64,000 nucleotides of DNA from JBGTFE01 sp036403235 (GCA_036403235.1 DASWRI010000065.1:62001-126000), one strand, 5' to 3'. Shown: positions 24,511 to 32,892, numbered from the stretch's first letter. Numbers and translations are program-made. Notes: generated by a model not told the origin, from the sequence alone.

Positions 24511-25731
24511 CGTTTTCGTCTGAATCGTTAAAAGCGCGGCGGCGGCGCAGATTGAGATGACGGCGCTGATTAAAAACGCGGCGGATGCGCCGAAATAACT
24601 CCAGATGCCGCCGAAAATAAGCGATGCGGGAAAAACCGTGACGCTGAAGGCGAGATTGTAAAATCCGAAAGCCGTTCCGCGTTTTTTCGGCTCGACCAAA
24701 TCGGCGACGAGCGCTTTTTCGACTCCTTCGGTCAACCCGAAATAAACGCCGTAGATTATAAACAAAGCCCACGCCTGCCAGGGCGTTTGGACAAAAGCAA
24801 AGCATGCGTAAACGAGCGCATAGACAATCCAGCCGGAAAAAATCAAAGTCTTTCTGCCGAATTTATCGGACAAATCGCCGCCGATGAGCGAAAACACGAC
24901 TTTTGAGAAATGCAGGGCCATCCACAAAAGCGGCAGAACGGCGACCGAAATCCCCGATTGCTCGGCGCGCAGAAGCAAAAATGCGTCGGTCGAATTGGAC
25001 AAGGTGAAAAGCGCGACGACGAGTAAAAATCGTTTGAAATTGCCGTCAAATTCGCCGAGCGACAATTTTATCGGCGTCAGAGATTCTTCTTCCGGCGGCT
25101 TTTCCCGCTTTTCTTCCCTGACGAAAAAAACGATGACGAACAAGCCCAAAACGACCGGAACGGAGGCGAACAGAAAAACCTGGCGGTAATCCTGCGCCGT
25201 CGGATTTGCCGGATTGTTGGCCAGATACGAAAGCAGAACGAAAGCGAAGATTGGGCCTAAAACCGCGCCGAAATGGTCGGCGGCGCGATTAAACCCGAAA
25301 GCCAGCCCGCGTTTTTCGGGCGGAACGGACTCGGCCAGAAGCGCATCGCGCGGCGCGCCGCGAATGCCTTTGCCGACGCGGTCGGTGACGCGTACGAACA
25401 AAACCTGCTGCCAGCTCGTCGCAAAAGCGAGCAACGGCCGCGTCAAACTGGCCAGCGCGTAGCCGAAAAAAACGGGAAATTTTCGCTTGTCGAATTTATC
25501 GCTGAGATAACCGGAAAATAACTTCAAAAACGCGGCGACCGATTCGGCAAAGCCTTCGATTAAACCGATGACGAACGGCGACGCGTTGAGCGTCAGCGCC
25601 AGAAACGCCGGCAGAAGCGGGTATATTATTTCGCTCGAAGTATCGTTGAGCAGGCTGACGAGGCTGAGTGCGAGGACGTTGCCCGAGAGACTTTTGTAGC
25701 GGGCAAAGTATCTTTTTACCTTTTGAAACAT
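24499..25731 (-). CDS. Major facilitator superfamily transporter
   Basis: 410 residues, twelve predicted membrane segments with a charged loop in the middle (REEKREKPPEEESLTP, about residue 205-220). The MFS A-motif analogues GYLSDKFDKRKFP and GGDLSDKFGRKTLIF are visible after segments 2 and 8, as is RVTDRVGKGIRGAPRDALLAES. The latter resembles the MFS group often found next to metal or drug resistance genes, but the substrate is unknown. Starts directly after the stop of the 97-residue membrane protein (TAAATG), so part of a yacG operon. C-terminal TES-stop comes from a hairpin arm. Confidence 0.88.
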   Translation of the reverse strand: MFQKVKRYFARYKSLSGNVLALSLVSLLNDTSSEIIYPLLPAFLALTLNASPFVIGLIEGFAESVAAFLKLFSGYLSDKFDKRKFPVFFGYALASLTRPLLAFATSWQQVLFVRVTDRVGKGIRGAPRDALLAESVPPEKRGLAFGFNRAADHFGAVLGPIFAFVLLSYLANNPANPTAQDYRQVFLFASVPVVLGLFVIVFFVREEKREKPPEEESLTPIKLSLGEFDGNFKRFLLVVALFTLSNSTDAFLLLRAEQSGISVAVLPLLWMALHFSKVVFSLIGGDLSDKFGRKTLIFSGWIVYALVYACFAFVQTPWQAWALFIIYGVYFGLTEGVEKALVADLVEPKKRGTAFGFYNLAFSVTVFPASLIFGGIWSYFGASAAFLISAVISICAAAALLTIQTKTTES

Positions 25732-26025
25732 TTAACGATTTCTTGAATTCGTCGGTCGCACAGCGGTTTTCGAGTCAGAAGTAAACATCCAGAAAGAAAT
25801 TCCGCCGACAATCGCAATCAGCAGAATCGCGCCGACAATCGCCATTCTGATTGCCATTTTCACCGTTCGTTTGACGATAAAAAACGCGAAGACGGCGACT
25901 GCCGCAAACACCAGAAAAAACGCCGCTCCGGCGATGAGTCCGACGGTGCCGGTGGCGTCGCTGATAACGCGCGGCTCGACGCGAACGTCAAACAAAAACG
26001 CTAAATTATTTATCAAAAAGTTCAT
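25732..26025 (-). CDS. Small membrane protein, unknown function
   Basis: 97 residues with two hydrophobic segments (about 28-50 and 60-82) and a short basic tail. No family recognised. Its ATG overlaps the yacG stop (ATGA) and its stop abuts the MFS start, so the three form a tight minus-strand operon. Confidence 0.7.
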   Translation of the reverse strand: MNFLINNLAFLFDVRVEPRVISDATGTVGLIAGAAFFLVFAAVAVFAFFIVKRTVKMAIRMAIVGAILLIAIVGGISFWMFTSDSKTAVRPTNSRNR

Positions 26026-26231
26026 CGATTCTTTTCCTTTTCGGTCGCTGCCTGCTCAAGCTGCTGCAGGTCTTCTTCGGTTAAGGGCGTGTTTTCCGCC
26101 GGCAGAGCAAATTCTTCGTTGGCCCACGCGCCGAAGTCAAGTAGTTTACATCTTTCCGAGCAAAAAGGGCGAAATTCGTTGCCGCTATACTCGGTCTGTT
26201 TTCCGCAGGTTGGACATTTTATCTGAGGCAT
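26022..26231 (-). CDS. yacG: DNA gyrase inhibitor YacG
   Basis: 69-residue zinc protein starting at MPQIKCPTCGK. The four cysteines CPTCG ... FCSERCKLLDFGAWANEEFALP match YacG, which binds GyrB and zinc in E. coli. The longer upstream frame (22 extra residues) is AT-rich leader and I exclude it. First gene of an operon with a small membrane protein and the MFS transporter. Confidence 0.92.
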   Translation of the reverse strand: MPQIKCPTCGKQTEYSGNEFRPFCSERCKLLDFGAWANEEFALPAENTPLTEEDLQQLEQAATEKEKNR

Positions 26232-26281
26232 ATTCAAAATCAAAAGATTAGCACAAAATTGGAAAAAAGTTGAATGTTTTT

Positions 26282-26330
26282 CGCTTTGGTGCAATCATAC
26301 AAATTTAAGATGCTCTTTTGCATCAAAGCG
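26282..26330. promoter_or_regulatory. Inverted repeat in divergent gap
   Basis: CGCTTTGGTGCAA (26282-26294) and TTGCATCAAAGCG (26318-26330) pair at 12 of 13 around a 23-nt loop, between the divergent yacG and LEA-like genes. It could be an operator pair; it is the only sizeable inverted repeat in a divergent gap of this window. Confidence 0.4.
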
Positions 26331-26376
26331 AACAAAATATTTGCGCCAAGCGTATTTTACGACAGAGGATAAAACA

Positions 26377-27408
26377 ATGGCCGATTATAAAGAAAAATTT
26401 GAAAAATGGCAGCGCGAAGCAAAAAATAGGTTTGACGATTTCGACAAACAGCTCGGGCTCAAGGACAAAATCGAAAAGAGCGCGGAAGCCTTAAAGGAAA
26501 CGGCGCAGAAAGGCGCGGAAACTTTGAAGGAAGGCGCGCAGAAAATCAAAACCGAAGCCGAAAAATCGGAAGTCGGCAAACAAGCCGTCAAGGTCGCCGA
26601 GGGAACTTATAAAACCGCGGAAGAAACCGCGAAAAAAGCCTGGGACGCGAGCGCGCCGGTGCGCGGCGCCGCCGGAGACGCGGGCGAAAAAGCGGGCGAA
26701 GCCGTCAAGGAAGCGGGCAAAAAAGCCGGAGAAGTTTTCGGCGTCGCGGGCGAAAAAGCGAGCGAGATTTTTGAAGACGCGCGCGATTCGGTCAATAAAA
26801 CCGCCCGGCGCGCTTCAAAGGCTTTTAATCTCGGCGCAAACTGGACGCGAACGATTGATTCGGCCATCAAAACCGTACGGAAAACGACCGGCTGGGTCGC
26901 CGAAAATCCTTTGCAGGCCGCGACGACGGGCGTTTCGATGGCGGTCGGCGCCGGACTCGGAGTCGTTTTTACCGGAATCAGCTCGCACTGGCTTTTCAAC
27001 TCCGCTCTGCCGGCGTGGTCGGTCAAAAAACTAAGCGAGCAGTTTAACGAATATCTCAAAAATCAGGAAGATTTAATCAAAAAAGGCGAGCTGACGCAGG
27101 CCGAAGCCGAAAAAATCGAGTTCGAGCGCGACATCGCAAAACGCATCGGAGCGCCGCTTCTCGGTGCATTCAGTTTTGCTTCGGGCGCGGTCATGATGAC
27201 CAATATTTTCAACCCGAAAACCATCACCGGCGCGCCGCTCGAATGGCTCATCGGCGGCAATCCGCTGCTCGAAGGCGTTTGGTTTTTCGGCAACGGAATG
27301 GTCTGCTTCAAGACGAGCTACGACTTTTTTATGATTGCGCTCGAAGACCAGGAAGAAGTTCAGCGAATGGTCAGGGAAATAAAAGGCCTTCTGCCACAGG
27401 CGAGCTAA
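26377..27408 (+). CDS. LEA-like amphipathic-repeat membrane protein
   Basis: 343 residues; ATG at 26377 with GAGGAT ribosome site. Residues 1-150 are a Lys/Ala/Glu-rich series of 11-residue-type amphipathic helices (TAQKGAETLKEGAQKIKTEA, EKAGEAVKEAGKKAGEVFGV), as in LEA or apolipoprotein-like proteins. The C-terminal half has three hydrophobic stretches (about 183-210, 258-280, 300-320). Possibly a membrane-surface stress protein; this is inference. No named family recognised. Confidence 0.7.
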   Translation: MADYKEKFEKWQREAKNRFDDFDKQLGLKDKIEKSAEALKETAQKGAETLKEGAQKIKTEAEKSEVGKQAVKVAEGTYKTAEETAKKAWDASAPVRGAAGDAGEKAGEAVKEAGKKAGEVFGVAGEKASEIFEDARDSVNKTARRASKAFNLGANWTRTIDSAIKTVRKTTGWVAENPLQAATTGVSMAVGAGLGVVFTGISSHWLFNSALPAWSVKKLSEQFNEYLKNQEDLIKKGELTQAEAEKIEFERDIAKRIGAPLLGAFSFASGAVMMTNIFNPKTITGAPLEWLIGGNPLLEGVWFFGNGMVCFKTSYDFFMIALEDQEEVQRMVREIKGLLPQAS

Positions 27409-27414
27409 GAAAAT

Positions 27415-27541
27415 TTAGCCGCGAACAAACACAAAAAGAAAATTTACCACAGAGCCACAGAGGCACAGAGATTTTTTAATAATTTTCTCTGTGCCTCTGT
27501 GGTGAAAACTTTCGTGAAATTTCGTGTTTGTTCGCGGCTAA
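27415..27541. repeat. Nested double hairpin between convergent genes
   Basis: Outer arms TTAGCCGCGAACAAACAC (27415-27432) and its exact complement (27524-27541); inner arms CCACAGAGGCACAGAG (27455-27470) and its exact complement (27487-27502). Two phrase families are stacked one inside the other. Confidence 0.92.
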
Positions 27542-27545
27542 TTTC

Positions 27546-28580
27546 TTATTTTATCTGAATCGGGAAAGGCGTCACGCTCAAAATAAAAATCAAAAGCGTG
27601 AGCGCGGCAATCAGCTTTCTTTTCAAATCGAGCGGCGTGTCGTCGAGCGGTTCGGGATGCCGGACACGCATCATCACGCCGAGCAGTACGGCGAACAGAA
27701 ATCCGCTCGGGCTGCTGTAAAGAAACCAGCCGGAAATCGCCGTCGCCGCGACGACGACAAAAGCGATTCTGCCCGCCCAGCGATGAAATTTTTTGTTTGT
27801 GATGGCGTAAATCGCGTGCCCGCCGTCGAGCTGCCCCGAAGGAATCAGATTCAGCGCCGTAACTAAAAGTCCAATCCACGCGGCGAAATAAAACGGGTTC
27901 GGCAGCCTCGTTGCTTGCAAGTTGACACCGAAAATCGGCGCCAGCAATTTAAAAAGCAAAGGATTTGAGAAAATCAAAGTTCCCGGCGGAATTTCCGTCA
28001 GAGGCTCGGGCGAAGTCTGCGTGTATGTCAAAAATGCGAGGAGCGCGATTGGAATTATCGCACAGAATCCGGCAATCGGGCCGGCGACGCCGATGTCAAA
28101 CGTCGCGCGTCGCGAAGGCATCGGCGAAACGATTTTGATAAACGCGCCGAAAGTCCCGGCCGGGCCAATCATCGGCGGCGTCGGGATAAAATACGGCAAA
28201 GTCGCGTCGACGCCGTAAATCCGGCAGGCGATGTAATGCCCGAATTCGTGGCAGGTTAAAATAAAAAGCAGCGAGCAGGAAAATTTTAAGCCGTACTGTA
28301 AAGTACCGAAATCGGTGTAAAGACGATAAATCGTCTCGGAAATAAGTCCGACATAACGGGCGGGCAGCGAAAGAAAAAATTGATAAATCTCGTTCCAGCT
28401 TTGCGGGTCGACGTCGGGAAAAATCTCAAGAATCCCGAACGGTTGAAGAACGCCGGCAATTGTTACGGTTGCAAAAGTTATGAGAAAAAAAAGAGCGTGT
28501 TTGGCCCACGTGCGCGGCGACGGGCGCATCGCTTCGCGGCGGTCAAATATTTGGTTTGTAATTTGATTTAAATCCGACAT
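27546..28580 (-). CDS. Site-2 protease family (M50) metalloprotease
   Basis: 344-residue polytopic membrane zinc protease. The active-site HEFGHYIACRIYG lies in an early membrane helix (about 110-122) and the second ligand motif PSGQLDGGHAIYAI near 250-263. No PDZ domain is present. The layout matches the short S2P group without PDZ. Such proteases cleave membrane-bound regulators, but no partner anti-sigma gene is nearby. Convergent with the LEA-like gene. Confidence 0.9.
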   Translation of the reverse strand: MSDLNQITNQIFDRREAMRPSPRTWAKHALFFLITFATVTIAGVLQPFGILEIFPDVDPQSWNEIYQFFLSLPARYVGLISETIYRLYTDFGTLQYGLKFSCSLLFILTCHEFGHYIACRIYGVDATLPYFIPTPPMIGPAGTFGAFIKIVSPMPSRRATFDIGVAGPIAGFCAIIPIALLAFLTYTQTSPEPLTEIPPGTLIFSNPLLFKLLAPIFGVNLQATRLPNPFYFAAWIGLLVTALNLIPSGQLDGGHAIYAITNKKFHRWAGRIAFVVVAATAISGWFLYSSPSGFLFAVLLGVMMRVRHPEPLDDTPLDLKRKLIAALTLLIFILSVTPFPIQIK

Positions 28581-28598
28581 CTGCGAGGTAAAAACGCA

Positions 28599-28647
28599 AA
28601 TCGTAAATCGCGGAAGATACAGCTTTATTATCCTGCGATTTACGATT
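28599..28647. repeat. Heptad hairpin (GTAAATC units)
   Basis: Arms AATCGTAAATCGCGG (28599-28613) and CCTGCGATTTACGATT (28632-28647) pair with one mismatch and a 1-nt bulge; GCAAATC/GTAAATC units step at 7 nt. Lies between HU and the M50 gene on the minus strand. Confidence 0.82.
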
Positions 28648-28684
28648 CACAATTTGTAAAAAATTCAGTTTTGCTAACTCCAAG

Positions 28685-28960
28685 CTATTTAACTGCTTTG
28701 GCTTGCAAGTCTTTTCCCGGCTTAAAACGAATCGTTTTGCCGGCCGGAATCGGAACTTCCTTGCCCGTGCGCGGATTGCGCCCGATGCCGCGTTTTCTTG
28801 GTTTGACGACAAAAACGCCGAAACCGCGAAGTTCGATGCGTTTTCCCTTTGCCAGAGCGTCCTTCATCGCGTTAAAAAGCGCATCGACGACCTGCTCGGC
28901 TTTTTGTTTCGGAACGCCCGTTTTGTCTGCTACCTGATTGACAATATCAAGTTTAATCAT
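28685..28960 (-). CDS. hup: HU-family DNA-binding protein
   Basis: 91-residue histone-like protein that bends and compacts DNA as a dimer. Starts MIKLDIVNQVADKTGV and carries the beta-arm signature ELRGFGVFVVKPRKRGIGRNPRTGKEV with the tip Pro in RNPRTG. Length is exactly the family's. A near-consensus promoter (29017-29045) and a GAGGG ribosome site precede it. Confidence 0.97.
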   Translation of the reverse strand: MIKLDIVNQVADKTGVPKQKAEQVVDALFNAMKDALAKGKRIELRGFGVFVVKPRKRGIGRNPRTGKEVPIPAGKTIRFKPGKDLQAKAVK

Positions 28961-29016
28961 CTCGACTTACCCTCTTTCGAAAACGTTGGAAAAGAAAACT
29001 TTAAGGCTTCTTTCAA

Positions 29017-29045
29017 TGATAAAATCTTGCGCGGCAAGTGTCAAG
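29017..29045 (-). promoter_or_regulatory. Sigma-70 promoter of HU gene
   Basis: Minus strand TTGACA (29040-29045), 17-bp spacer, TATCAT (29017-29022). The leader to the ATG at 28960 is about 50 nt. This is the best-matching promoter in the window. Confidence 0.75.
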
Positions 29046-29110
29046 ATTTTTCGTACTAAATTAATCGGCTAAAATCAATAATTTGTGCATTTACGCCGGA
29101 AAACAAAGCA

Positions 29111-29977
29111 TTATGGTTTTCGGTGAAACGCAAAAAACTTTTCCATCACGACTTCCGGCGCTTCAAAATGCGGGAAATGCCCGATTTCTTCGAGTTCGAT
29201 AATGTCCGTTTGATGCGGCACGAGCTGGCGAAACCTTTCGACCAGATGACGGCCCGAGACTTTGTCGGCCAGACCGTCGATAAACCGAAACGGCTGATTC
29301 ATTCTTTGCAAAGCTCCGACCCAGCGCTCGCGGTGCGTCCGGCGTTCCGACATGTAGCGAATAAGTTTATGAGCGATGCGCCGCCCGTCGTTATATTTGA
29401 AAATTTGCAGAAATTCGTTTAATTCCCCATCGGTCGGCTGCGTGTTTCGACCAAAAATCGAAGCTAAGCTTTTTTTGAATTTCGCGTCCGAAATCAATCT
29501 GCCGAACAAAAAACCGACCGGGCTTATCAAAATCTTCTGCGCCAGAATCGGCCGGTGAGTTTCGGGGAAAAGCGCGCCGTTTAGGAAACAGATGCTTTTT
29601 ATTTCAAAGTTCAGACGATTTTCTTCCGCTCGCGCGAGCAATTCCTGCGTGATTGTATTGCCGTAGTCGTGCGCCAGAATATGAAGCTTTTCGATGCGCA
29701 GATGCTTGATTAAAGTTTGCAGCAAGTCAACCTGATTAAAAGTCGTATAATCGAAATCTAAAGGCTTAGCGGAAAAGCCGTAGCCGAGCATATCAAAAGA
29801 GAGAACGGAAAATTTTTCGGCCAGCTTGTCCCAGATTTTGTGATAATCGTGCGACGAAGTCGGAAAGCCGTGAAGCGCGAGCAGCGTTTCCTTTGCGTTT
29901 TCGCTTGTTCGATAAAAAATCGGCAAATTTTTATAATCGAAATAATTTCCGCTCGCCTGCCAATCGTTTAGATTCAT
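29111..29977 (-). CDS. Alpha/beta hydrolase (epoxide hydrolase/dehalogenase-like)
   Basis: 288 residues. Oxyanion-loop LLALHGFPTSSHDYHKIW, nucleophile elbow ILAHDYGNTITQE with Asp as nucleophile (HDYG in place of GHDWG), and final His in EEIGHFPHFEAPE. An Asp nucleophile points to the haloalkane dehalogenase/epoxide hydrolase branch rather than Ser esterases. The cap domain (about 135-215) includes FGRLISDAKFKKSL. Substrate unknown. Confidence 0.85.
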   Translation of the reverse strand: MNLNDWQASGNYFDYKNLPIFYRTSENAKETLLALHGFPTSSHDYHKIWDKLAEKFSVLSFDMLGYGFSAKPLDFDYTTFNQVDLLQTLIKHLRIEKLHILAHDYGNTITQELLARAEENRLNFEIKSICFLNGALFPETHRPILAQKILISPVGFLFGRLISDAKFKKSLASIFGRNTQPTDGELNEFLQIFKYNDGRRIAHKLIRYMSERRTHRERWVGALQRMNQPFRFIDGLADKVSGRHLVERFRQLVPHQTDIIELEEIGHFPHFEAPEVVMEKFFAFHRKP

Positions 29978-30055
29978 TCTTTTAAAATAAAAGTTTTCGC
30001 GCCGCCTGGCAAAATGATAAAATCTATAAAATTGAACGGATAAGGGGAATTGAAA

Positions 30056-30883
30056 ATGTTAAGAGGACGTGAAAGCACAAATATCGAAGACCGGCGCGGA
30101 ATGGGCGGACTGGCCGCGGGCGGCGGCGGAATCGGCGTTTTGATTTTAGCGCTCGTCATTTATCTATGCGGCGGCGACCCGAGCACTTTGCTCAATCAAA
30201 TCGGCGGCGGTGGAGATACGACGCAAGTCCAACAGCAACAGCCGCAGACGAACCCGCAAAACACGAACGACGACCAGAAACGCTTTGTCGCGTCGGTTTT
30301 GGGAAGCACCGAGGACGTCTGGAACAAGATTCTGCCGCAGCAGTCGCGGGCGCGTTATCGCAACCCGACGCTCGTTCTTTTTACCGACCAGGTGCAGTCG
30401 GCGTGCGGCGTCGCCGGTTCTTCGACCGGGCCTTTTTACTGTGGCGGCGACGAAAAGCTTTATCTCGATTTCGCGTTTTTCCGCGAGCTGAAAACAGAAT
30501 TTAAGGCCGACGGAGATTTTGCGCAGGCCTACGTCATCGCGCACGAAGTCGGGCATCACGTCCAGAAAATCCTCGGCACGATGCAGAAGGTAAACAGCGC
30601 CGGAAACTCGAATCAGCTTTCCGTACGGCTCGAGCTGCAAGCCGATTGCTACGCCGGAGTCTGGGCTTATTACGCCAATAAACAGGGATTGGTCGAAGCG
30701 GGCGACGCCGAAGAAGCGATTCGGGCGGCGCAGGCGGTCGGCGACGATACGATTCAAAAACGCGCGCAGGGCTATGTCGTTCCGGATTCGTTCACGCACG
30801 GCTCTTCGCGCGACCGAATGAGCTGGTTTACGCGCGGCTTCCAGGGCGGCGACATTCGCCAATGCGATACCTTCAGCAAATAG
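30056..30883 (+). CDS. ypfJ: YpfJ-type neutral zinc metallopeptidase
   Basis: 275 residues; ATG at 30056 chosen because AAGGGG lies 8 nt upstream, with TTG at 30050 as an alternative. One N-terminal membrane helix after a Gly-rich stretch (GMGGLAAGGGGIGVLILALV), a Gln/Asn linker, then the family core: VASVLGSTEDVWNKI, SACGVAGSSTGPFYCGGD, zinc site VIAHEVGHHVQKILG, and ELQADCYAGVWAYY with the third ligand. Ends with the usual SHGSS-like SFTHGSSRDRMSWF. Substrate unknown. Confidence 0.92.
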   Translation: MLRGRESTNIEDRRGMGGLAAGGGGIGVLILALVIYLCGGDPSTLLNQIGGGGDTTQVQQQQPQTNPQNTNDDQKRFVASVLGSTEDVWNKILPQQSRARYRNPTLVLFTDQVQSACGVAGSSTGPFYCGGDEKLYLDFAFFRELKTEFKADGDFAQAYVIAHEVGHHVQKILGTMQKVNSAGNSNQLSVRLELQADCYAGVWAYYANKQGLVEAGDAEEAIRAAQAVGDDTIQKRAQGYVVPDSFTHGSSRDRMSWFTRGFQGGDIRQCDTFSK

Positions 30884-30895
30884 TTTTGGGAAAAT

Positions 30896-31150
30896 CAGCC
30901 GCGAATTGGGCTTTGCACAAAAACTATCAATCGACGCCAAAGTCGATTTGAGCCGCGCAAGCGGCATTTGAAATTAGCCGTGTTTAAGCACGGTCTATTC
31001 GTAACGAAACGCGCACGCGTCGCTCGCGCGACGAATCAAACCACAATCCGTGCGTTTCAACGCACGGTTAATTTCAATGTGCTGCTCGCGCGGCTCAAAT
31101 CGTCGCGGTTCTATTTTCATCGTTTTGATAGTTTTTGTGCAATTCGTGGC
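30896..31150. repeat. Large nested multi-arm palindrome, about 255 bp
   Basis: Three stacked arm pairs: TTGCACAAAAACTATCAA (30913-30930) with its exact complement (31125-31142); CGATTTGAGCCGCGC (30944-30958) with its exact complement (31088-31102); TTGAAATTAGCCGTG (30968-30982) with 31063-31077 at 14 of 15. At the core are tip hairpins CCGTG/CACGG (30978-30993), ATTCGT/ACGAAT (30997-31036) and CCGTGCG/CGCACGG (31048-31067). Outermost, GCCGCGAATT (30898-30907) pairs with AATTCGTGGC (31141-31150). No gene is present; it fills the whole gap between two convergent genes. Confidence 0.92.
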
Positions 31151-31159
31151 AAAAATGTC

Positions 31160-31690
31160 TTAGCCGACAGGCTGAAAAGTCTTTCCGTAAAGCTCCTGAT
31201 AAACCCAGCCTAAAAATCTGACTTCCGCCGTATGGAGAGCTTCGTACCAGCTGCTCGTCAGATATAAGCGTCTTTCGACGTTGTTCGGAATCTTTTCGGC
31301 CTGCGCGACGTGCGATTCGGCGGAATCGAGTTTATAGCTCGCGGCGATGTCTTCGTTCGTTTGTTTCGATTCGCCGAGCGCCTGCAAAATTTCGGTTATC
31401 CAATTTTGCAATTTGTCTTCGGTATTGTTTTCGCCGAGCGCCCGAAACGCGCCGATGGCAAAACGAGCTTCGGCGTTTTCAAACGGGTAAATCTCGATGC
31501 CGTTGGCCGCGTCGTCCGCCTGTTTCCACTGGAACAATTCTTCGACGTGCGGGTGACGCACAATCGAAACTCTCCGGTCGAATTTCAAAAACCATTCGAG
31601 CAGATTAGCCAGAGAATTGATATCGATATCGCCCGCTGCCGTTTTTTGCAGCTTTGGCGGGTAATTTTCCTGTCCTGTCGCTTCGTTCAT
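31160..31690 (-). CDS. Conserved hypothetical protein
   Basis: 176 residues, acidic, no signal peptide or membrane segment. Segments such as LANLLEWFLKFDRRVSIVRHPHVEELF, SSWYEALHTAEVRFLGWVYQELYG give an all-helical look. No family recognised. It lies between a nested palindrome downstream and a 21-bp array upstream, on the same strand as the asparaginase gene (100-bp gap). Confidence 0.65.
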   Translation of the reverse strand: MNEATGQENYPPKLQKTAAGDIDINSLANLLEWFLKFDRRVSIVRHPHVEELFQWKQADDAANGIEIYPFENAEARFAIGAFRALGENNTEDKLQNWITEILQALGESKQTNEDIAASYKLDSAESHVAQAEKIPNNVERRLYLTSSWYEALHTAEVRFLGWVYQELYGKTFQPVG

Positions 31691-31708
31691 AATAATTTTT
31701 TATTTTAC

Positions 31709-31792
31709 ACGTATCGGTAAACAGTCTGCACACGCCGGCAAATCATCTCAACAGCTCGGCAAACGAAATTCACGCGTCGGTAAAAGTCATCT
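31709..31792. repeat. 21-bp tandem array 3 (four units)
   Basis: Four contiguous 21-nt units start at 31709, 31730, 31751 and 31772, each opening AC(G/A)C/GYCGGYAAA; a partial fifth begins at 31793. The stop (TAG) of the asparaginase gene is read from the junction of the last units. Shares the core GGTAAAAGTCATC with GCAAAAGACATC of array 1. Confidence 0.82.
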
Positions 31793-32816
31793 ACGCGCTC
31801 AATCTTAAATTAAAGCTCGCCTCGACTCTGCCGACCGCATCGCCGCGCCGGTTTTTTATCGGCAGAGGCGAATAATCCCGCAGAGTTTCCGTCTCGAAAA
31901 CGCCGAGCTGCCGCAAAACTTCGATGACGACGGCGGGACGCGCGCGCCGGTCGTCGCCGTCTTCGATTTTTAAGGCGATGCCCAAACCTTTTTTCCATCG
32001 CGGATTTGGCAAAACGCCGCACAGCCAGACGCCGTCAGCACCGATTTTCGAGACGAATCGCCCGCGCGCCGCCTGCATCAGAATCGTGTCGAGACGCTCC
32101 GTTCCGCCGACGAGCTCGGGATAACTCATCATCGCCGTGACGATGCGCCGGCATGCTTCGCGCAGCTCGGCCGAAAAGCTTACGGGCGGAAAAATCAATC
32201 TGGCAAAGCTTTTTGCCATCGCCGAAACGGACAGCGCAAAATTCGGCGCGGCGCAGCCGTCGATGCCGATTGGAATTTCCGTCTTCGGCGTTCCGGTAAA
32301 CTCGGAAACGATTTCCAGAATACGCTGCTGAACCGGATGTTCGAGCAAATCGTAAGTTTTCGTGTCGGCGCCGATGTGTTTTGCAAAAGCGAGCATCGCC
32401 GAGTGTTTGCCCGAACAGTTATTGTGGAGCTGCGTCGGTTTTTCGCCCGAGCGCATCATTTCCGCGGCGCGCGCTTCGCTAAACGGCATGTGCGCGCCGC
32501 ATCTTAAATCGCTCTCGGTCAAATCGATTTTTCGCAGCATCTTTTCGGCAATCGCGGTGTGAATCTTTTCGCCCGAATGCGAAGCGCAGGCGAGTGCAAT
32601 CTCGTTTTCCAGAAAGCCGAATCTTTCGGCCGCGCCGCTCATAATAAACGGAATCGCCTGAAAAGGTTTGGCCGACGAGCGTATAAACGCCAGCATTTCC
32701 GGGTTGCCGAGCCGCGCAATCTCGCGTTCTTCGCCGTCCAAAACAATCAAATGACCGCGATGAATCGATTCGACCGTTTCGCCGCGATAAACTTTTGCCA
32801 GTATTTCAGCGTCCAT
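31791..32816 (-). CDS. Asparaginase (Rhizobium etli AsnA/PF06089 type)
   Basis: 341 residues. The sequence VYRGETVESIHRGHLIVLD, IRSSAKPFQAIPFI, ALACASHSGEKIHTA, NCSGKHSAMLAF and IDGCAAPNFALSVSAMA is that of the class 3 asparaginase II family, which hydrolyses asparagine to aspartate and ammonia and is unrelated to the E. coli type. No signal peptide, so cytosolic. The last residues RLSA and the stop lie in the edge of a 21-bp repeat array. Confidence 0.9.
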   Translation of the reverse strand: MDAEILAKVYRGETVESIHRGHLIVLDGEEREIARLGNPEMLAFIRSSAKPFQAIPFIMSGAAERFGFLENEIALACASHSGEKIHTAIAEKMLRKIDLTESDLRCGAHMPFSEARAAEMMRSGEKPTQLHNNCSGKHSAMLAFAKHIGADTKTYDLLEHPVQQRILEIVSEFTGTPKTEIPIGIDGCAAPNFALSVSAMAKSFARLIFPPVSFSAELREACRRIVTAMMSYPELVGGTERLDTILMQAARGRFVSKIGADGVWLCGVLPNPRWKKGLGIALKIEDGDDRRARPAVVIEVLRQLGVFETETLRDYSPLPIKNRRGDAVGRVEASFNLRLSA

Positions 32817-32825
32817 AAAATTTAG

Positions 32826-32892
32826 TTGATAGTTGATAACTGAGAGTGGAAAGTAAAAAAACTCTCCGCTCTCCGCTTTCAGTTTTCAGTTA
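32826..32892. repeat. Heptad hairpin (AGTTGAT / CTCTCCG units)
   Basis: Left side AGTTGAT, AGTTGAT, AACTGAG, AGTGGAA, AGTAAAA; right side CTCTCCG, CTCTCCG, CTTTCAG, TTTTCAG, TTATTTC, each at 7-nt steps; arms pair partly. The right end holds the TAA of the hydrolase gene ending at 32890. Confidence 0.85.

Noticed and set aside
26377..27408. Phage tail or collagen-like repeat protein
   Set aside because: Repeats are amphipathic Lys/Ala/Glu 11-mers with later membrane helices, with no Gly-X-Y pattern or phage neighbours.
30968..31213. 81-residue open frame in the nested palindrome
   Set aside because: Entirely inside inverted-repeat DNA and runs into the opposite-strand gene; no coding signs.
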